From CAYVBJ01 sp964415185 (GTDB lineage Bacteria; Bacteroidota; Rhodothermia; Balneolales; Balneolaceae): a stretch of DNA of 64,000 nucleotides. The notes under the pieces were generated by a model. It saw nothing but the letters and a program-made list of their open reading frames with translations, was not told the DNA's origin and did no database searches. The DNA is taken from contig CAYPZI010000003.1 of the NCBI GenBank assembly GCA_964415185.1, positions 1 to 64,000 on the forward strand, read 5' to 3'. Numbering within the stretch: position 1 is the stretch's first letter; each line of letters opens with the position of its first letter. The position numbers and the translations under genes were made by a program. Below, piece after piece: positions 52,909 through 62,042 of the stretch.

Positions 52909-54552
52909 TTAACCTCCCAAAACCTCTTTGACGATAGATTGAGCCTCATTTTGAATCTGTTCTAAATGTTCATTGCCTTTAAAACTTTCCGTATAGATCT
53001 TGTAAATATCTTCGGTGCCGGAGGGACGGGCAGCAAACCATCCGTTTTCAGTTACAACCTTTAATCCGCCGACAGGTGCCTGGTTTCCAGGTGCATGTGT
53101 CAGTTTTTGAATAATCGGCTCCCCTGCCATTTGTTCTGCTTTCACCTGGTCAGGAGTCAGATTGGCCAGTTTCTTTTTTTGATCAGGGGTTGCAGGGGCA
53201 TCAAGACGCTCATATACGGGACTTCCAAACTCTTTTTCAAGTTCGCTATAATGCTCTGAGGGATCACTTCCGGTTTTAGCCGTAATTTCAGCAGCGAGAA
53301 GGTTCAGGATAATGCCGTCTTTATCGGTAGTCCATACCGATCCGTCCGTTCTGAGAAAGGAAGCTCCTGCACTCTCTTCGCCGCCAAATCCATACGATCC
53401 ATCTAAAAGCCCGTCGACAAACCATTTGAACCCAACCGGGACCTCTGCCAGTGTTTGTCCGAGAGATTTCGCCACACGGTCGATCATGCTGCTCGAAACC
53501 AGGGTCTTCCCTATCTTGATATCGGCAGGCCAGTTCGGCCTGTTTTGGAATAAATATTGTATAGCTACAGCCAAATAATGATTCGGATTCATCAAACCTG
53601 CACTTTTAGTAACAATTCCGTGACGGTCAAAATCCGGGTCATTGCCAAATGCAATGTCATAACGGTCTTTCAGGTCAATCAGGCTTGCCATTGCATACGG
53701 AGAAGAACAATCCATCCGGATCTTGCCGTCCTTGTCGACCGTCATAAAACTGAAGGTGGGATCAACCCTTGGATTTACAATATTTATGTCCAGGTTGTAT
53801 TTATTGGCAATCGGTTCCCAGTATGCAATACCTGAGCCGCCCATTGGATCGGCACCGATTATAAGGCCTGAATTTTTAACCGCCTCCAAATCTACTACAT
53901 TCTTCAGATCGCTGACATAGGGTTCAATAAAATCATAACCCTGCGTAGTTTCTTTGAAAATTGCATTTTGAAATGTAATTCTTTTAATGCCTTTCAAACC
54001 GTCACGCAGGTATTGATTTGCATTATCCTGTATTTCATTAGTAACAGATGTATTTGCAGGCCCGCCGTCTGTTGAATTGTATTTAAAGCCTCCGTCTGAT
54101 GGTGGATTGTGGGACGGAGTTATAACGATCCCGTCAGCTTTATCATCAACATCCGATCGATTATAAACCAGAATAGCGTGAGAAATAACCGGAGTGGGCG
54201 TATACCCGAAATTTTGCTGGTAACGGATCGAAATATCATTTGCCGCCAGCACTTCAACAGCGGTAATCAGGGCCGGCTCGGATAACGCGTGAGTATCCAT
54301 TCCGATAAACAATGGGCCATTAATCTTGTTCTGAATCCGATAATCAGCTACGGCTTGGCTAATGGCCATGATATGATCTTCATTGAAGGTATTGTCAAGC
54401 GAGGTACCCCGATGTCCGGAGGTGCCGAACTGTATTGAATGTTCTTTTTTATCCGGATTGGGCTGATTTCTGTAATAGCGTGCAACCAGCCCGGGAATGT
54501 TTTCGAGAATAGTGTGAGGCGCCCTTTTTCCTGCAAGTTTATGTATAGCCAC
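52909..54552 (-). CDS. pgm: Phosphoglucomutase, alpha-D-glucose-specific
   Basis: 547 residues. The catalytic phosphoserine is in TPSHNPPSDGG (Ser147), the metal loop in DPDFDRHGI, the sugar-binding GGEESAGAS, and the phosphate-binding RPSGTEDIYKIY near the end. This is E. coli Pgm-type, interconverting glucose-1-phosphate and glucose-6-phosphate. Start codon ATG at 54552. It stands between recB (upstream, 132 bp away, after a hairpin) and recD (3 bp downstream), an unusual arrangement. Confidence 0.95.
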   Translation of the reverse strand: MAIHKLAGKRAPHTILENIPGLVARYYRNQPNPDKKEHSIQFGTSGHRGTSLDNTFNEDHIMAISQAVADYRIQNKINGPLFIGMDTHALSEPALITAVEVLAANDISIRYQQNFGYTPTPVISHAILVYNRSDVDDKADGIVITPSHNPPSDGGFKYNSTDGGPANTSVTNEIQDNANQYLRDGLKGIKRITFQNAIFKETTQGYDFIEPYVSDLKNVVDLEAVKNSGLIIGADPMGGSGIAYWEPIANKYNLDINIVNPRVDPTFSFMTVDKDGKIRMDCSSPYAMASLIDLKDRYDIAFGNDPDFDRHGIVTKSAGLMNPNHYLAVAIQYLFQNRPNWPADIKIGKTLVSSSMIDRVAKSLGQTLAEVPVGFKWFVDGLLDGSYGFGGEESAGASFLRTDGSVWTTDKDGIILNLLAAEITAKTGSDPSEHYSELEKEFGSPVYERLDAPATPDQKKKLANLTPDQVKAEQMAGEPIIQKLTHAPGNQAPVGGLKVVTENGWFAARPSGTEDIYKIYTESFKGNEHLEQIQNEAQSIVKEVLGG

Positions 54553-54652
54553 GATAGTTTCTATTAATTGGTTTTAAATAATTTTCCGGGTTTCATCTTA
54601 AAGATGTTTCAGTTTGGATTTAAATACAAGTTAATTGAACTCTAATTATTTA

Positions 54653-54676
54653 TCTCAACGAAATTTCCTGTTGAGA
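54653..54676 (-). terminator. Hairpin after recB, ahead of pgm
   Basis: A perfect 7-bp stem tctcaac (54653-54659) / gttgaga (54670-54676) with a 10-base loop. On the minus strand it comes 8 bases after the recB stop and is followed by AT-rich sequence. If active, it would end the recCB transcript and make pgm-recD a separate unit. Confidence 0.4.
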
Positions 54677-54684
54677 AATACACG

Positions 54685-57600
54685 TTAAGGATTCCGACTC
54701 TCTGTTGACTTCGTTCCGGGGCACAACTTTTTATCTAACTTTCTGATTATCTCTTTTTCGGGCTTGTGATAGAAAATTCCTGTTTCCTTTTCCGGGTGGA
54801 TTCCTCGCACGAAAAGATAAAAAACACCACCGAAATGAGTGGAATATTTATATCCTGACATCCGGCTTTCCAGGTATTTTGAAAGCGCTAATGCATAAAA
54901 GTGATACTGAATATCATAAGATTTATCCCTGATCTCTTCTGCCAGTAAATCTTGATTATAATCATCATATTGATCACCCATATAATTTGATTTGTAATCA
55001 ATTATATAGAATTTATCATTCTGCATCACAACAAGATCAATAAATCCTTTCATAAAAGATTTAACTGATGGTTGGCCCTGGTTTTTAAAAGTTTGTCCAT
55101 TTCTAATCAGCTTCAAAACTTCATCAAAACGGGGTTCCCTGCTTTTTAATTGAAACTCCATCTCTGATAGTTGATCTTTTTCGCCTAAACGATCCAGCCG
55201 GAGGGATTTTCCGCCAGGTACCGGCAGTGGTGTACAGCTCAGGTCTTCCGTCATTTTCAGCAGGCAATTTGTCCACTTAGCATCAATCCGGTTTCTTTCA
55301 AGCAGCTTTACGATTTTTTCTTGCAACATATCATTATCGCATTTGCCAAAGGCCCGGGATTCAAAAACCTTGTGAATAATAGTCCCGGCTTCAGCTCCTT
55401 TCGGGAAATTAAACAGGTTTGGGGTTTGGATTATCTTCTCCGGTTCCCTGATCAAAACCGTCGGCACAGCCTCATCATAATCGGGCTCATAAACCGAACC
55501 TTCTGCGTGCATGGCAACTGATGAGAAGCTGAACATCTTTTTCCCGGGCACAAGTTTGTCGGAAGCAGTAAACGGAATGGCTTTCATCCGGCCGGTTTTA
55601 CCGGGTTTCCAATCGACAGTTTCAGATTTTTGGTCGTTCAGTGCCAATAGCTCAAAAATATCCGGACTCAGATTTGCCAATTCCTCAAGTTTTTCCGAAA
55701 AAAATTCAGGTTGCAAATCACCCGTTCCCCTCTTCATATTTTTTCCCTCTAAAAAATATGGATTCAGTGTTTTTCTGCCGCACAAGATGGCCCCGAGTCC
55801 ACTAAAACAGGAATCCTGTGCAGTGCCCCAATACAAAAAATTGGCATAGCGTGCACGGGTTAAAGTCACGTAGGTTTTACGCACCTCTTCGGCGGTTTTC
55901 TCGATCAGAGATTTCATTTCGGCTTCATTTTTCGCCGGTGTATTATGAAACGAGAAGTCCATAACCTGCCTGTATTCACCATTTTCTTTTCTATGCCAAC
56001 TGATCGGAGGTTTCGTATCCGCTTGAATTGTATTCCACAAAAATGGCGCAAAAACAACCGGGTAGCTGAGTCCCTTGCTGCTATGGATTGTAGTAATTTT
56101 AACCAATTCCGAGTCGTTTTCTATTCGCAGTTGGTCTTCATCGCGTTTCAGCTTCTTTTCCCATCGTTTTTCAGTAAGCCATTTCAAAAGGCCTTCAATT
56201 TGGAAGGAATGCTCTGTCTCGGCGCGGCTGCACAATTCGGCAATTTGATAAAGGTTACTGATCACCCGGTCAGCATCTTCCAGTTCCGAAATCATGTTAA
56301 GCCCCTTCCTTTCAAAGAGAAGCCAGCGAAATGCAGGGTAGAACCCGTCCTTTTCCATTCTCTGCCTGAATATTTCAAGCTCATTGCGATATTCATTCAG
56401 CTTTTCTTCATTCTCTTTATCCGGAAACTCAGAGATGTTCAGCCCTTTGAAACCGGATAGCAAATATTTTTTAATGCTCTCTCTTTTTCCTGTTTCCGAA
56501 ACACTTTCAAGCAGTAATTGAATTCTGTATGCTTCGATCGAATCAAATACATTTTGGCGGCTGATTTTAACCGACCGGATATTCAGCCGTTTTAATTCTT
56601 CCCTGATACTGTCCCCTTCCCTGTGACTGTTTACGAGTATCGCAATGTCACCTGCATTTAACGGATTTTTTCCAATTTTAAAATTAACCTTATTATTATC
56701 TTTTATCATAGACGCAATCCTTTGGGCTATATCCCTGTAAATTGATCTCTTAAGATCTTCTTTATTTTGATATGTACCTTCATCTTCCCTGTTGATAATG
56801 ACTTGCATCGGTTTTACGGGAATGCTGTTTTTTACTAGCTGTTCGTCAATATGGCCATGATCCACAGGCTGAAAAGAAAAATCATCCAGTAAAAAAACGT
56901 CATCTTCACTGGAAAAAAGTGTATTTACAGATTGTATTACACCCGCGTTACTTCGATAATTTTTATTGAGGGTGTAGCGTGCATCCGGGGCGGAATCATT
57001 TCTTGCCTGTAAGTATGCATAGATATCAGCTCCCCTGAATTCATAGATAGCCTGCTTGGGATCTCCGATCATAATCATTGAACAACCGGGGCAATCTTTA
57101 GGATAGATCGAACTGAAAATTTCGTATTGAACAGGGTCGGTATCCTGAAATTCGTCAACAAGGGCAACAGGAAATCCGGCTCTCAGTTTCTTTGAAAAAT
57201 AAGAACCGTTACGCCCTTTCAGGCTATTTGTCATAGAGATGAGCAAGTCATCATAAGTGAGAGTGGTACTTGTTTGTCTTTTCTCTTCATGGAGATTCAC
57301 AACTGAGTGAATCATCTGAAGCTGCAAAGCCGTTTTAGCTTCATCAAGTGAGTCAGTCAGATCTTTTAATCTGTCACATAGTTTGTAAAACGGCCTGCTT
57401 AATTCAGACTCCCGCCCTTTCCTTGTGTAGTTTTCCGGATTGTCGTGATAAGAAGCTGTAAATTTTTCCAGGTTTTTGGATTTTAACGAATCAAGGTCAT
57501 TTTTAAGCAAAAGATGATCCATCTCAATTCTCCATTTACCTAAAGAATTTTCCGTGAACCGGGAAAGGTTACTGGATGCCAGTTCATTACAGATCTCATC

Positions 57601-58311
57601 CTGTTCTTGCTGCCACACAGGTTTCATCTCTTTTTTTAGATCTATGACGCTTTCTGCCCATATGCCGGGCTCACACAATTCATCTTGCGGGGGCTCCAGT
57701 AATGCATAGGGTTTGGAAATAACGTTTCCTGCAAGTTTTATCAGCTCATCAGGATTTTTTGCGATTTTTCTGAAGAGTTCATAGAATAACTGATTAGTAT
57801 CGTTTTTATCTCTGTCGGAAATGAAATTTCTCCAGTAATCTTCACAAATTTCTTTCAATAACCTGTCGCTCTCTTCTACTTCCAATTCTGCCGGAACTCC
57901 TGAAGCCAGCACCTGTTCGTTCAGTGCAGACTGACAAAAACCGTGAATCGTTGAAATAGATACATCATCAAAATTTGCAATAGCCTCACGCAGACGCTTC
58001 AAAGCTTTTTTGTCATCTTTGAATGTATTCAGAAATTCTTTGCCGAAACTATCTGTAGTTGAAGAATCAGCCGTAGTCAGTAATCTGAAACAATCACTCA
58101 GACGGTCATAAATTCTTGCTTTCAGTTCCCTTGTGGCTGCCTTTGTAAAAGTTACAACCAGGATTTGATCGGCTTTGCACCGCCCTTCTGCCACAAACCG
58201 GGCAAATAAGCCGGCTATGGTATAGGTTTTACCGGTACCGGCACTGGCTTCAATCAATACCCTGGAAGCGGGCTGAAAACTGAAAAAATCAAAGATTTTC
58301 ATATCACTCAT
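54685..58311 (-). CDS. recB: Exodeoxyribonuclease V beta subunit RecB
   Basis: 1208 residues, the size of E. coli RecB (1180). UvrD-like helicase: Walker A ASAGTGKT (22-29), DEFQDTDP, GDPKQAIYEFRGADI, and TIHSSKGLSYPVVFAPFLW and VTLTRARYANF. The C-terminal nuclease domain has GFIDLVVMQNDKFYIIDYKSNYMG-type residues: the catalytic Asp and Lys of the D-(x)n-DYK motif. It starts 4 bp inside the recC end (ATGA overlap). It processes double-strand breaks. Confidence 0.96.
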   Translation of the reverse strand: MSDMKIFDFFSFQPASRVLIEASAGTGKTYTIAGLFARFVAEGRCKADQILVVTFTKAATRELKARIYDRLSDCFRLLTTADSSTTDSFGKEFLNTFKDDKKALKRLREAIANFDDVSISTIHGFCQSALNEQVLASGVPAELEVEESDRLLKEICEDYWRNFISDRDKNDTNQLFYELFRKIAKNPDELIKLAGNVISKPYALLEPPQDELCEPGIWAESVIDLKKEMKPVWQQEQDEICNELASSNLSRFTENSLGKWRIEMDHLLLKNDLDSLKSKNLEKFTASYHDNPENYTRKGRESELSRPFYKLCDRLKDLTDSLDEAKTALQLQMIHSVVNLHEEKRQTSTTLTYDDLLISMTNSLKGRNGSYFSKKLRAGFPVALVDEFQDTDPVQYEIFSSIYPKDCPGCSMIMIGDPKQAIYEFRGADIYAYLQARNDSAPDARYTLNKNYRSNAGVIQSVNTLFSSEDDVFLLDDFSFQPVDHGHIDEQLVKNSIPVKPMQVIINREDEGTYQNKEDLKRSIYRDIAQRIASMIKDNNKVNFKIGKNPLNAGDIAILVNSHREGDSIREELKRLNIRSVKISRQNVFDSIEAYRIQLLLESVSETGKRESIKKYLLSGFKGLNISEFPDKENEEKLNEYRNELEIFRQRMEKDGFYPAFRWLLFERKGLNMISELEDADRVISNLYQIAELCSRAETEHSFQIEGLLKWLTEKRWEKKLKRDEDQLRIENDSELVKITTIHSSKGLSYPVVFAPFLWNTIQADTKPPISWHRKENGEYRQVMDFSFHNTPAKNEAEMKSLIEKTAEEVRKTYVTLTRARYANFLYWGTAQDSCFSGLGAILCGRKTLNPYFLEGKNMKRGTGDLQPEFFSEKLEELANLSPDIFELLALNDQKSETVDWKPGKTGRMKAIPFTASDKLVPGKKMFSFSSVAMHAEGSVYEPDYDEAVPTVLIREPEKIIQTPNLFNFPKGAEAGTIIHKVFESRAFGKCDNDMLQEKIVKLLERNRIDAKWTNCLLKMTEDLSCTPLPVPGGKSLRLDRLGEKDQLSEMEFQLKSREPRFDEVLKLIRNGQTFKNQGQPSVKSFMKGFIDLVVMQNDKFYIIDYKSNYMGDQYDDYNQDLLAEEIRDKSYDIQYHFYALALSKYLESRMSGYKYSTHFGGVFYLFVRGIHPEKETGIFYHKPEKEIIRKLDKKLCPGTKSTESRNP

Positions 58312-61300
58312 TCCAGGTGAAGAATTAAATCGTTAAAAACCATTTTCGCATTCTCAAGGAATTCAGTTTGCTCCAGCGGATTCTTCCTTCCAAACCAAAG
58401 GCTGTACACAGGATCATCACTTTCAGGAAACACATATTGATTCCCAAACCATTTGGTTTCTGCCTTTCTGACAGCTCTATTAAAGTCATCTCCGTTCAAA
58501 GCCTCCGTAAAATCAAAAGCGGTGACCGGTGCAAAATAAAACGGTTTATGAATCCCTTTTTGATAGATACGGACAAATTTTGACAGTACCGAAGCTGCAT
58601 CCTCTACCTCTTTAAAGCTGATCCAGTCGTTTTCATCTTTTTTTGCATTAAACAAAATATGGTTTTCAATCCGGGTAACACCATATTCATACAGAAGCAA
58701 AAGGTACCTGATCCAGGCTACTATCAGGCTCTTTCCGTTTTTGGAAGAAAGGAAGAAATCAACATATCCATCTTTTAAATAAGTATCGATCATTCCGTTT
58801 AATTGAATATTCCCTAATTCAGTTGTGATTCCAATAGAATTTTTTTGATCAGATCCTGATTTTTCATGGATTGCTTCCAGTACATTTTGAGAATTGATGA
58901 TTACCGAATCTGTAAATAAGTCTCCCGGAAACCCATCGGGGGCAGCACCGCTTTGAATAAATAATTTTTTTACGAGTGCAGGATCGGTGCCGTGTTCAAA
59001 CCAGTTAATGGAAGGAGCTGCTAATCTGTAATTCAAAAGGCCGTCATCGGTAAAATATTCCTTACCGAGGTTATCGTCAAAATCTGATAAATAGGCTCCA
59101 AAATTTTTCTGCAAAAAGAATTTTAAAGGATGCCTGAAAAATGATTCGAGGTCAGACACCGTAACTTCTTTTTTACCATCAGATTCTGATAATTTATTAT
59201 CAGTATAAAGCCCGTTTTTGCCGGTTCCTTCAAGTATAGACAAAGCCACTTTTGAATACGTTTCGGAATACGTTTTTTCTGCATCAAGTGCTTTTCCGGT
59301 AAAGCCATGCAAGGAATGTTCGCTGATCAATTTTTTTTTGGAGACGCCTGTCCGGTCCTGAATAATGTCCATCCATTTTTCAAGAATCACCGAAGGAGGA
59401 ATCTCCTCATTGTCTTCGGCACTTCTTCCGATATAACTGATGAATAATTTTTGAGTGGCAGCCATAACATATTGTATAAAAAGATGCCGGTCCTCATCTT
59501 TTACCGTTGTATCGCGAGGTAATGGTGAATATTGAATCAGATCAAACTCGGGTGCGGTAATATTTCTGGGAAAGTTTTCTTCATTCAGCCCGATCATGGC
59601 CACCACTTTATGGGGCAGATTTCTTAAGGGCACCATGGGACTGAACAGAACACCACCGGTAAATGATATTGATGAAGAGTAACCGGTTTCTATTTTCGAT
59701 TTAAGCCGGCTTCTGAATATATCAAAAGGGATGCGGTTTTGATAACCGGCCAGTTTGCTCTCTTCAGAAACAGACTGTATCGATTCGGCCAATTCATAAA
59801 ACGGATAGTCACCGCTATCAGACGGAAAAATCGCATCCATCCAGGTCAATGCCTTTTCACACCATTCTGAAACCGTAAAAACCGAATGGGTCTGTAAATA
59901 AATATCCTTAAGCCTGTGAATGAATTCTGAAAACTTCCCCAATAGTTCATTTGAATCAGATGAATCCAAACCATAAAACGGAGGGGTTTCATTTATGAAC
60001 TGAAAATCACTTAAATCAAATATACTTCCTGTCCATAACCTGTTTAAAGCAGCAGTGAAGGTATTTGTGGTATTTCCAGGTTGTTTATACTCTTTCCTAT
60101 GAGTGTGGTCGATTCCCCAGGTTACATTATTCCCGATAATCCAGTTCCTTATTTCGGCAATATCCGATTCATTGAATTCAAATTTATCCATCACGGGTTT
60201 GTTATGAAGGACTTCCAGTATATCCGCTGCATGCCACCGGCCATCAATCATCTCAATCATTCTCTTGAAAACATTTGCCAGCAAATCCTTTTGTCCATGT
60301 ACATCAGCCGCCAAAGAATATGGAATTCGTGGTACGGAGCCGTCACTATTTCCAAATACGGCATGAATGAAAGGAACATATTCATCCATTGACGGTGAGA
60401 CGACGGCGATTTCATCCGGCCTGATATCTCCGGATTTTTCAAAGTACTCAAGAAGAAATTCGTGAAGGATCTCAACTTCACGAAGAGGCGAATGGCAGGA
60501 ATGAACATGAAGCGTATCATCAGGCTCAATCCGTTTTCCCTGAATATCCTGTAGGAAAAGGCAATTCTGAACTGTATTTAAAAAAGTATCGTTTTCATTC
60601 CTTTCAAAATGAGATTCAACTTTTAAAGAGGCATTGCCGGAAAGAAAGTGATTCCATGATTTGTCGGCATATATCTCTTCTTTCAGCATCTCCTCCAGGT
60701 AGACGTTTTCTGGTAACTCATTTTCAAGTGGGTCAGTTAACCGGCAGGTGAACAAATGGACTGGGTACTTTTCAGAGTATGCAGCAATTAACCTGACAAG
60801 AGGTTCGGGAAGTTTACCGGGATGGAAAATATTAAGCGGAGTAATTGTATCACTTTCAGTTTCTCCACTTTTAATTTTTAGCAGAAGTTCTTGTTGCAGG
60901 TCGGTTCTGCTGTAGCCGGATACGTCATCGTATATAGTATCCCAATGTTGTTTCAAATTTTTCCACAAATCTTTTTGCCATCTTTCATGATGATGATCCG
61001 ATATTAGCCGGTCATTATCCCAGGCAGTTATCATCCCGGGCCTGTGAACCAGGTATTTATCAAAAACAGAAGCAATCAGTCCACTCAACTGCCAGCAGCG
61101 TATCAAACGTCTTTCAGTATCTGAAACATCGATGTAATTTCGAAGAACGGTTGCAGATTCGGTGATTTTGTCCTCGCTGATCAGATCCATAACCGGCCAT
61201 CTGAGAGGATCTAAATCCGTAGCAAGTGTTTCAGGCAAAACGGGATACAGTTTTCTGATTTCATTCCACATCCATTCGGCAGGCAATTGATAGTCAATAT

Positions 61301-61475
61301 TTGCAGTAATCTCATTTAGCGAAGCCAACTGAAACTGAAGCCATCGCATGTTATCCCGGTTTGGAATGATGACTCTGTGCCCTTGAAGAGGGTGAGAAAA
61401 TTTCTGAGAATTCAGCGACTCATTCAATCGTTCGGCAAGCCAATCAAGCCGGTTGCTCCTGTAAAGGTACAGCAT
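58308..61475 (-). CDS. recC: Exodeoxyribonuclease V gamma subunit RecC
   Basis: 1055 residues, slightly shorter than E. coli RecC (1122). The N-terminal LYLYRSNRLDWLAERLNE and PNRDNMRWLQFQLA are typical, followed by ADIDYQLPAEWMWNEIR-like residues and DDTLHVHSCHSPLREVEILHEFLL. RecC is an inactive helicase-like scaffold that recognises Chi in enterics; the Chi sequence for this lineage is not known to me. It is first gene of the recCB unit, with the repeat array just upstream. Confidence 0.93.
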   Translation of the reverse strand: MLYLYRSNRLDWLAERLNESLNSQKFSHPLQGHRVIIPNRDNMRWLQFQLASLNEITANIDYQLPAEWMWNEIRKLYPVLPETLATDLDPLRWPVMDLISEDKITESATVLRNYIDVSDTERRLIRCWQLSGLIASVFDKYLVHRPGMITAWDNDRLISDHHHERWQKDLWKNLKQHWDTIYDDVSGYSRTDLQQELLLKIKSGETESDTITPLNIFHPGKLPEPLVRLIAAYSEKYPVHLFTCRLTDPLENELPENVYLEEMLKEEIYADKSWNHFLSGNASLKVESHFERNENDTFLNTVQNCLFLQDIQGKRIEPDDTLHVHSCHSPLREVEILHEFLLEYFEKSGDIRPDEIAVVSPSMDEYVPFIHAVFGNSDGSVPRIPYSLAADVHGQKDLLANVFKRMIEMIDGRWHAADILEVLHNKPVMDKFEFNESDIAEIRNWIIGNNVTWGIDHTHRKEYKQPGNTTNTFTAALNRLWTGSIFDLSDFQFINETPPFYGLDSSDSNELLGKFSEFIHRLKDIYLQTHSVFTVSEWCEKALTWMDAIFPSDSGDYPFYELAESIQSVSEESKLAGYQNRIPFDIFRSRLKSKIETGYSSSISFTGGVLFSPMVPLRNLPHKVVAMIGLNEENFPRNITAPEFDLIQYSPLPRDTTVKDEDRHLFIQYVMAATQKLFISYIGRSAEDNEEIPPSVILEKWMDIIQDRTGVSKKKLISEHSLHGFTGKALDAEKTYSETYSKVALSILEGTGKNGLYTDNKLSESDGKKEVTVSDLESFFRHPLKFFLQKNFGAYLSDFDDNLGKEYFTDDGLLNYRLAAPSINWFEHGTDPALVKKLFIQSGAAPDGFPGDLFTDSVIINSQNVLEAIHEKSGSDQKNSIGITTELGNIQLNGMIDTYLKDGYVDFFLSSKNGKSLIVAWIRYLLLLYEYGVTRIENHILFNAKKDENDWISFKEVEDAASVLSKFVRIYQKGIHKPFYFAPVTAFDFTEALNGDDFNRAVRKAETKWFGNQYVFPESDDPVYSLWFGRKNPLEQTEFLENAKMVFNDLILHLE

Positions 61476-62042
61476 TCACTTTTTTATGGATAATAATGAG
61501 AAATCAACCACTTTGGAAACTGATTTTTGGCGCCGACCCTCGTCTGACGACTGAGGGCAGAATTCCAGCCGGGGGTCAGCCAGCTATCAAGTCGTCTGAC
61601 GAGTGATACGGGTAGAAATCCAACCCACGCCACCCTCGGGCTCATTGCCCTTTTAAATTCGACAGACGAGTGATCGTAGCAGGCACTGGTTCCGGCATCA
61701 GATCTGCTCGTCAGTCGAGGGCAGTGACCCTCGTCTGACGACTGAGAGCAAGATTAATCAACAGGCATATAACTCTCCGGTCGTCTGACGAGTGAAACGG
61801 CTGAATCCAACCGGCATTATCCCACGCCACGCCCGGGCTCCATTGCCCTTTTGAATTCGACAGACGAGTGATCGCGACAGGCACTGGTTCCGGCGACAGC
61901 TCAACTCGTCAGTTGAGGGAGTTGTGCATCTTTTGACATTAATTTATGCGCTATCTAATTGAAATTAATGATTCTAATTGTAACACTTTCACCATGCATT
62001 TCTCTTGAATCTGAACGGTGAATCATTAAGAAATGGGATTAT
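61476..62042. other. 567-bp intergenic region carrying a two-unit repeat array
   Basis: Between the recC start and the DUF1800 start, both promoters must lie here. Most of the region (61535-61920) is a two-unit tandem repeat described separately. The last ~120 bp before DUF1800 is AT-rich and unique, with GAAATGGGATT as a weak ribosome binding site. No ORF, tRNA or CRISPR is visible. Confidence 0.7.
61535..61920. repeat. Two ~190-198 bp tandem repeat units with eight CTCGTC/GACGAG motifs
   Basis: Unit 1 (61535-61723) and unit 2 (61726-61920) match in order and content. Each has four short related motifs: ctcgtctgacgactgag (61539, 61730), gtcgtctgacgagtga (61591, 61780), gacagacgag (61661, 61859) and ctcgtcagt(c/t)gag (61707, 61905). 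Between motifs 3 and 4, gatcg..aggcactggttccggc is conserved; before motif 3, cgggctc.attgcccttt is conserved. Other spacer parts differ. The motif core tcgtc-t-gacga is a small palindrome. No coding capacity. Confidence 0.85.

Noticed and set aside
61535..61920. CRISPR array
   Set aside because: Motifs are of four different types, spacing varies from about 50 to 70 bp, most spacer sequence is conserved between units, and there are no cas genes.
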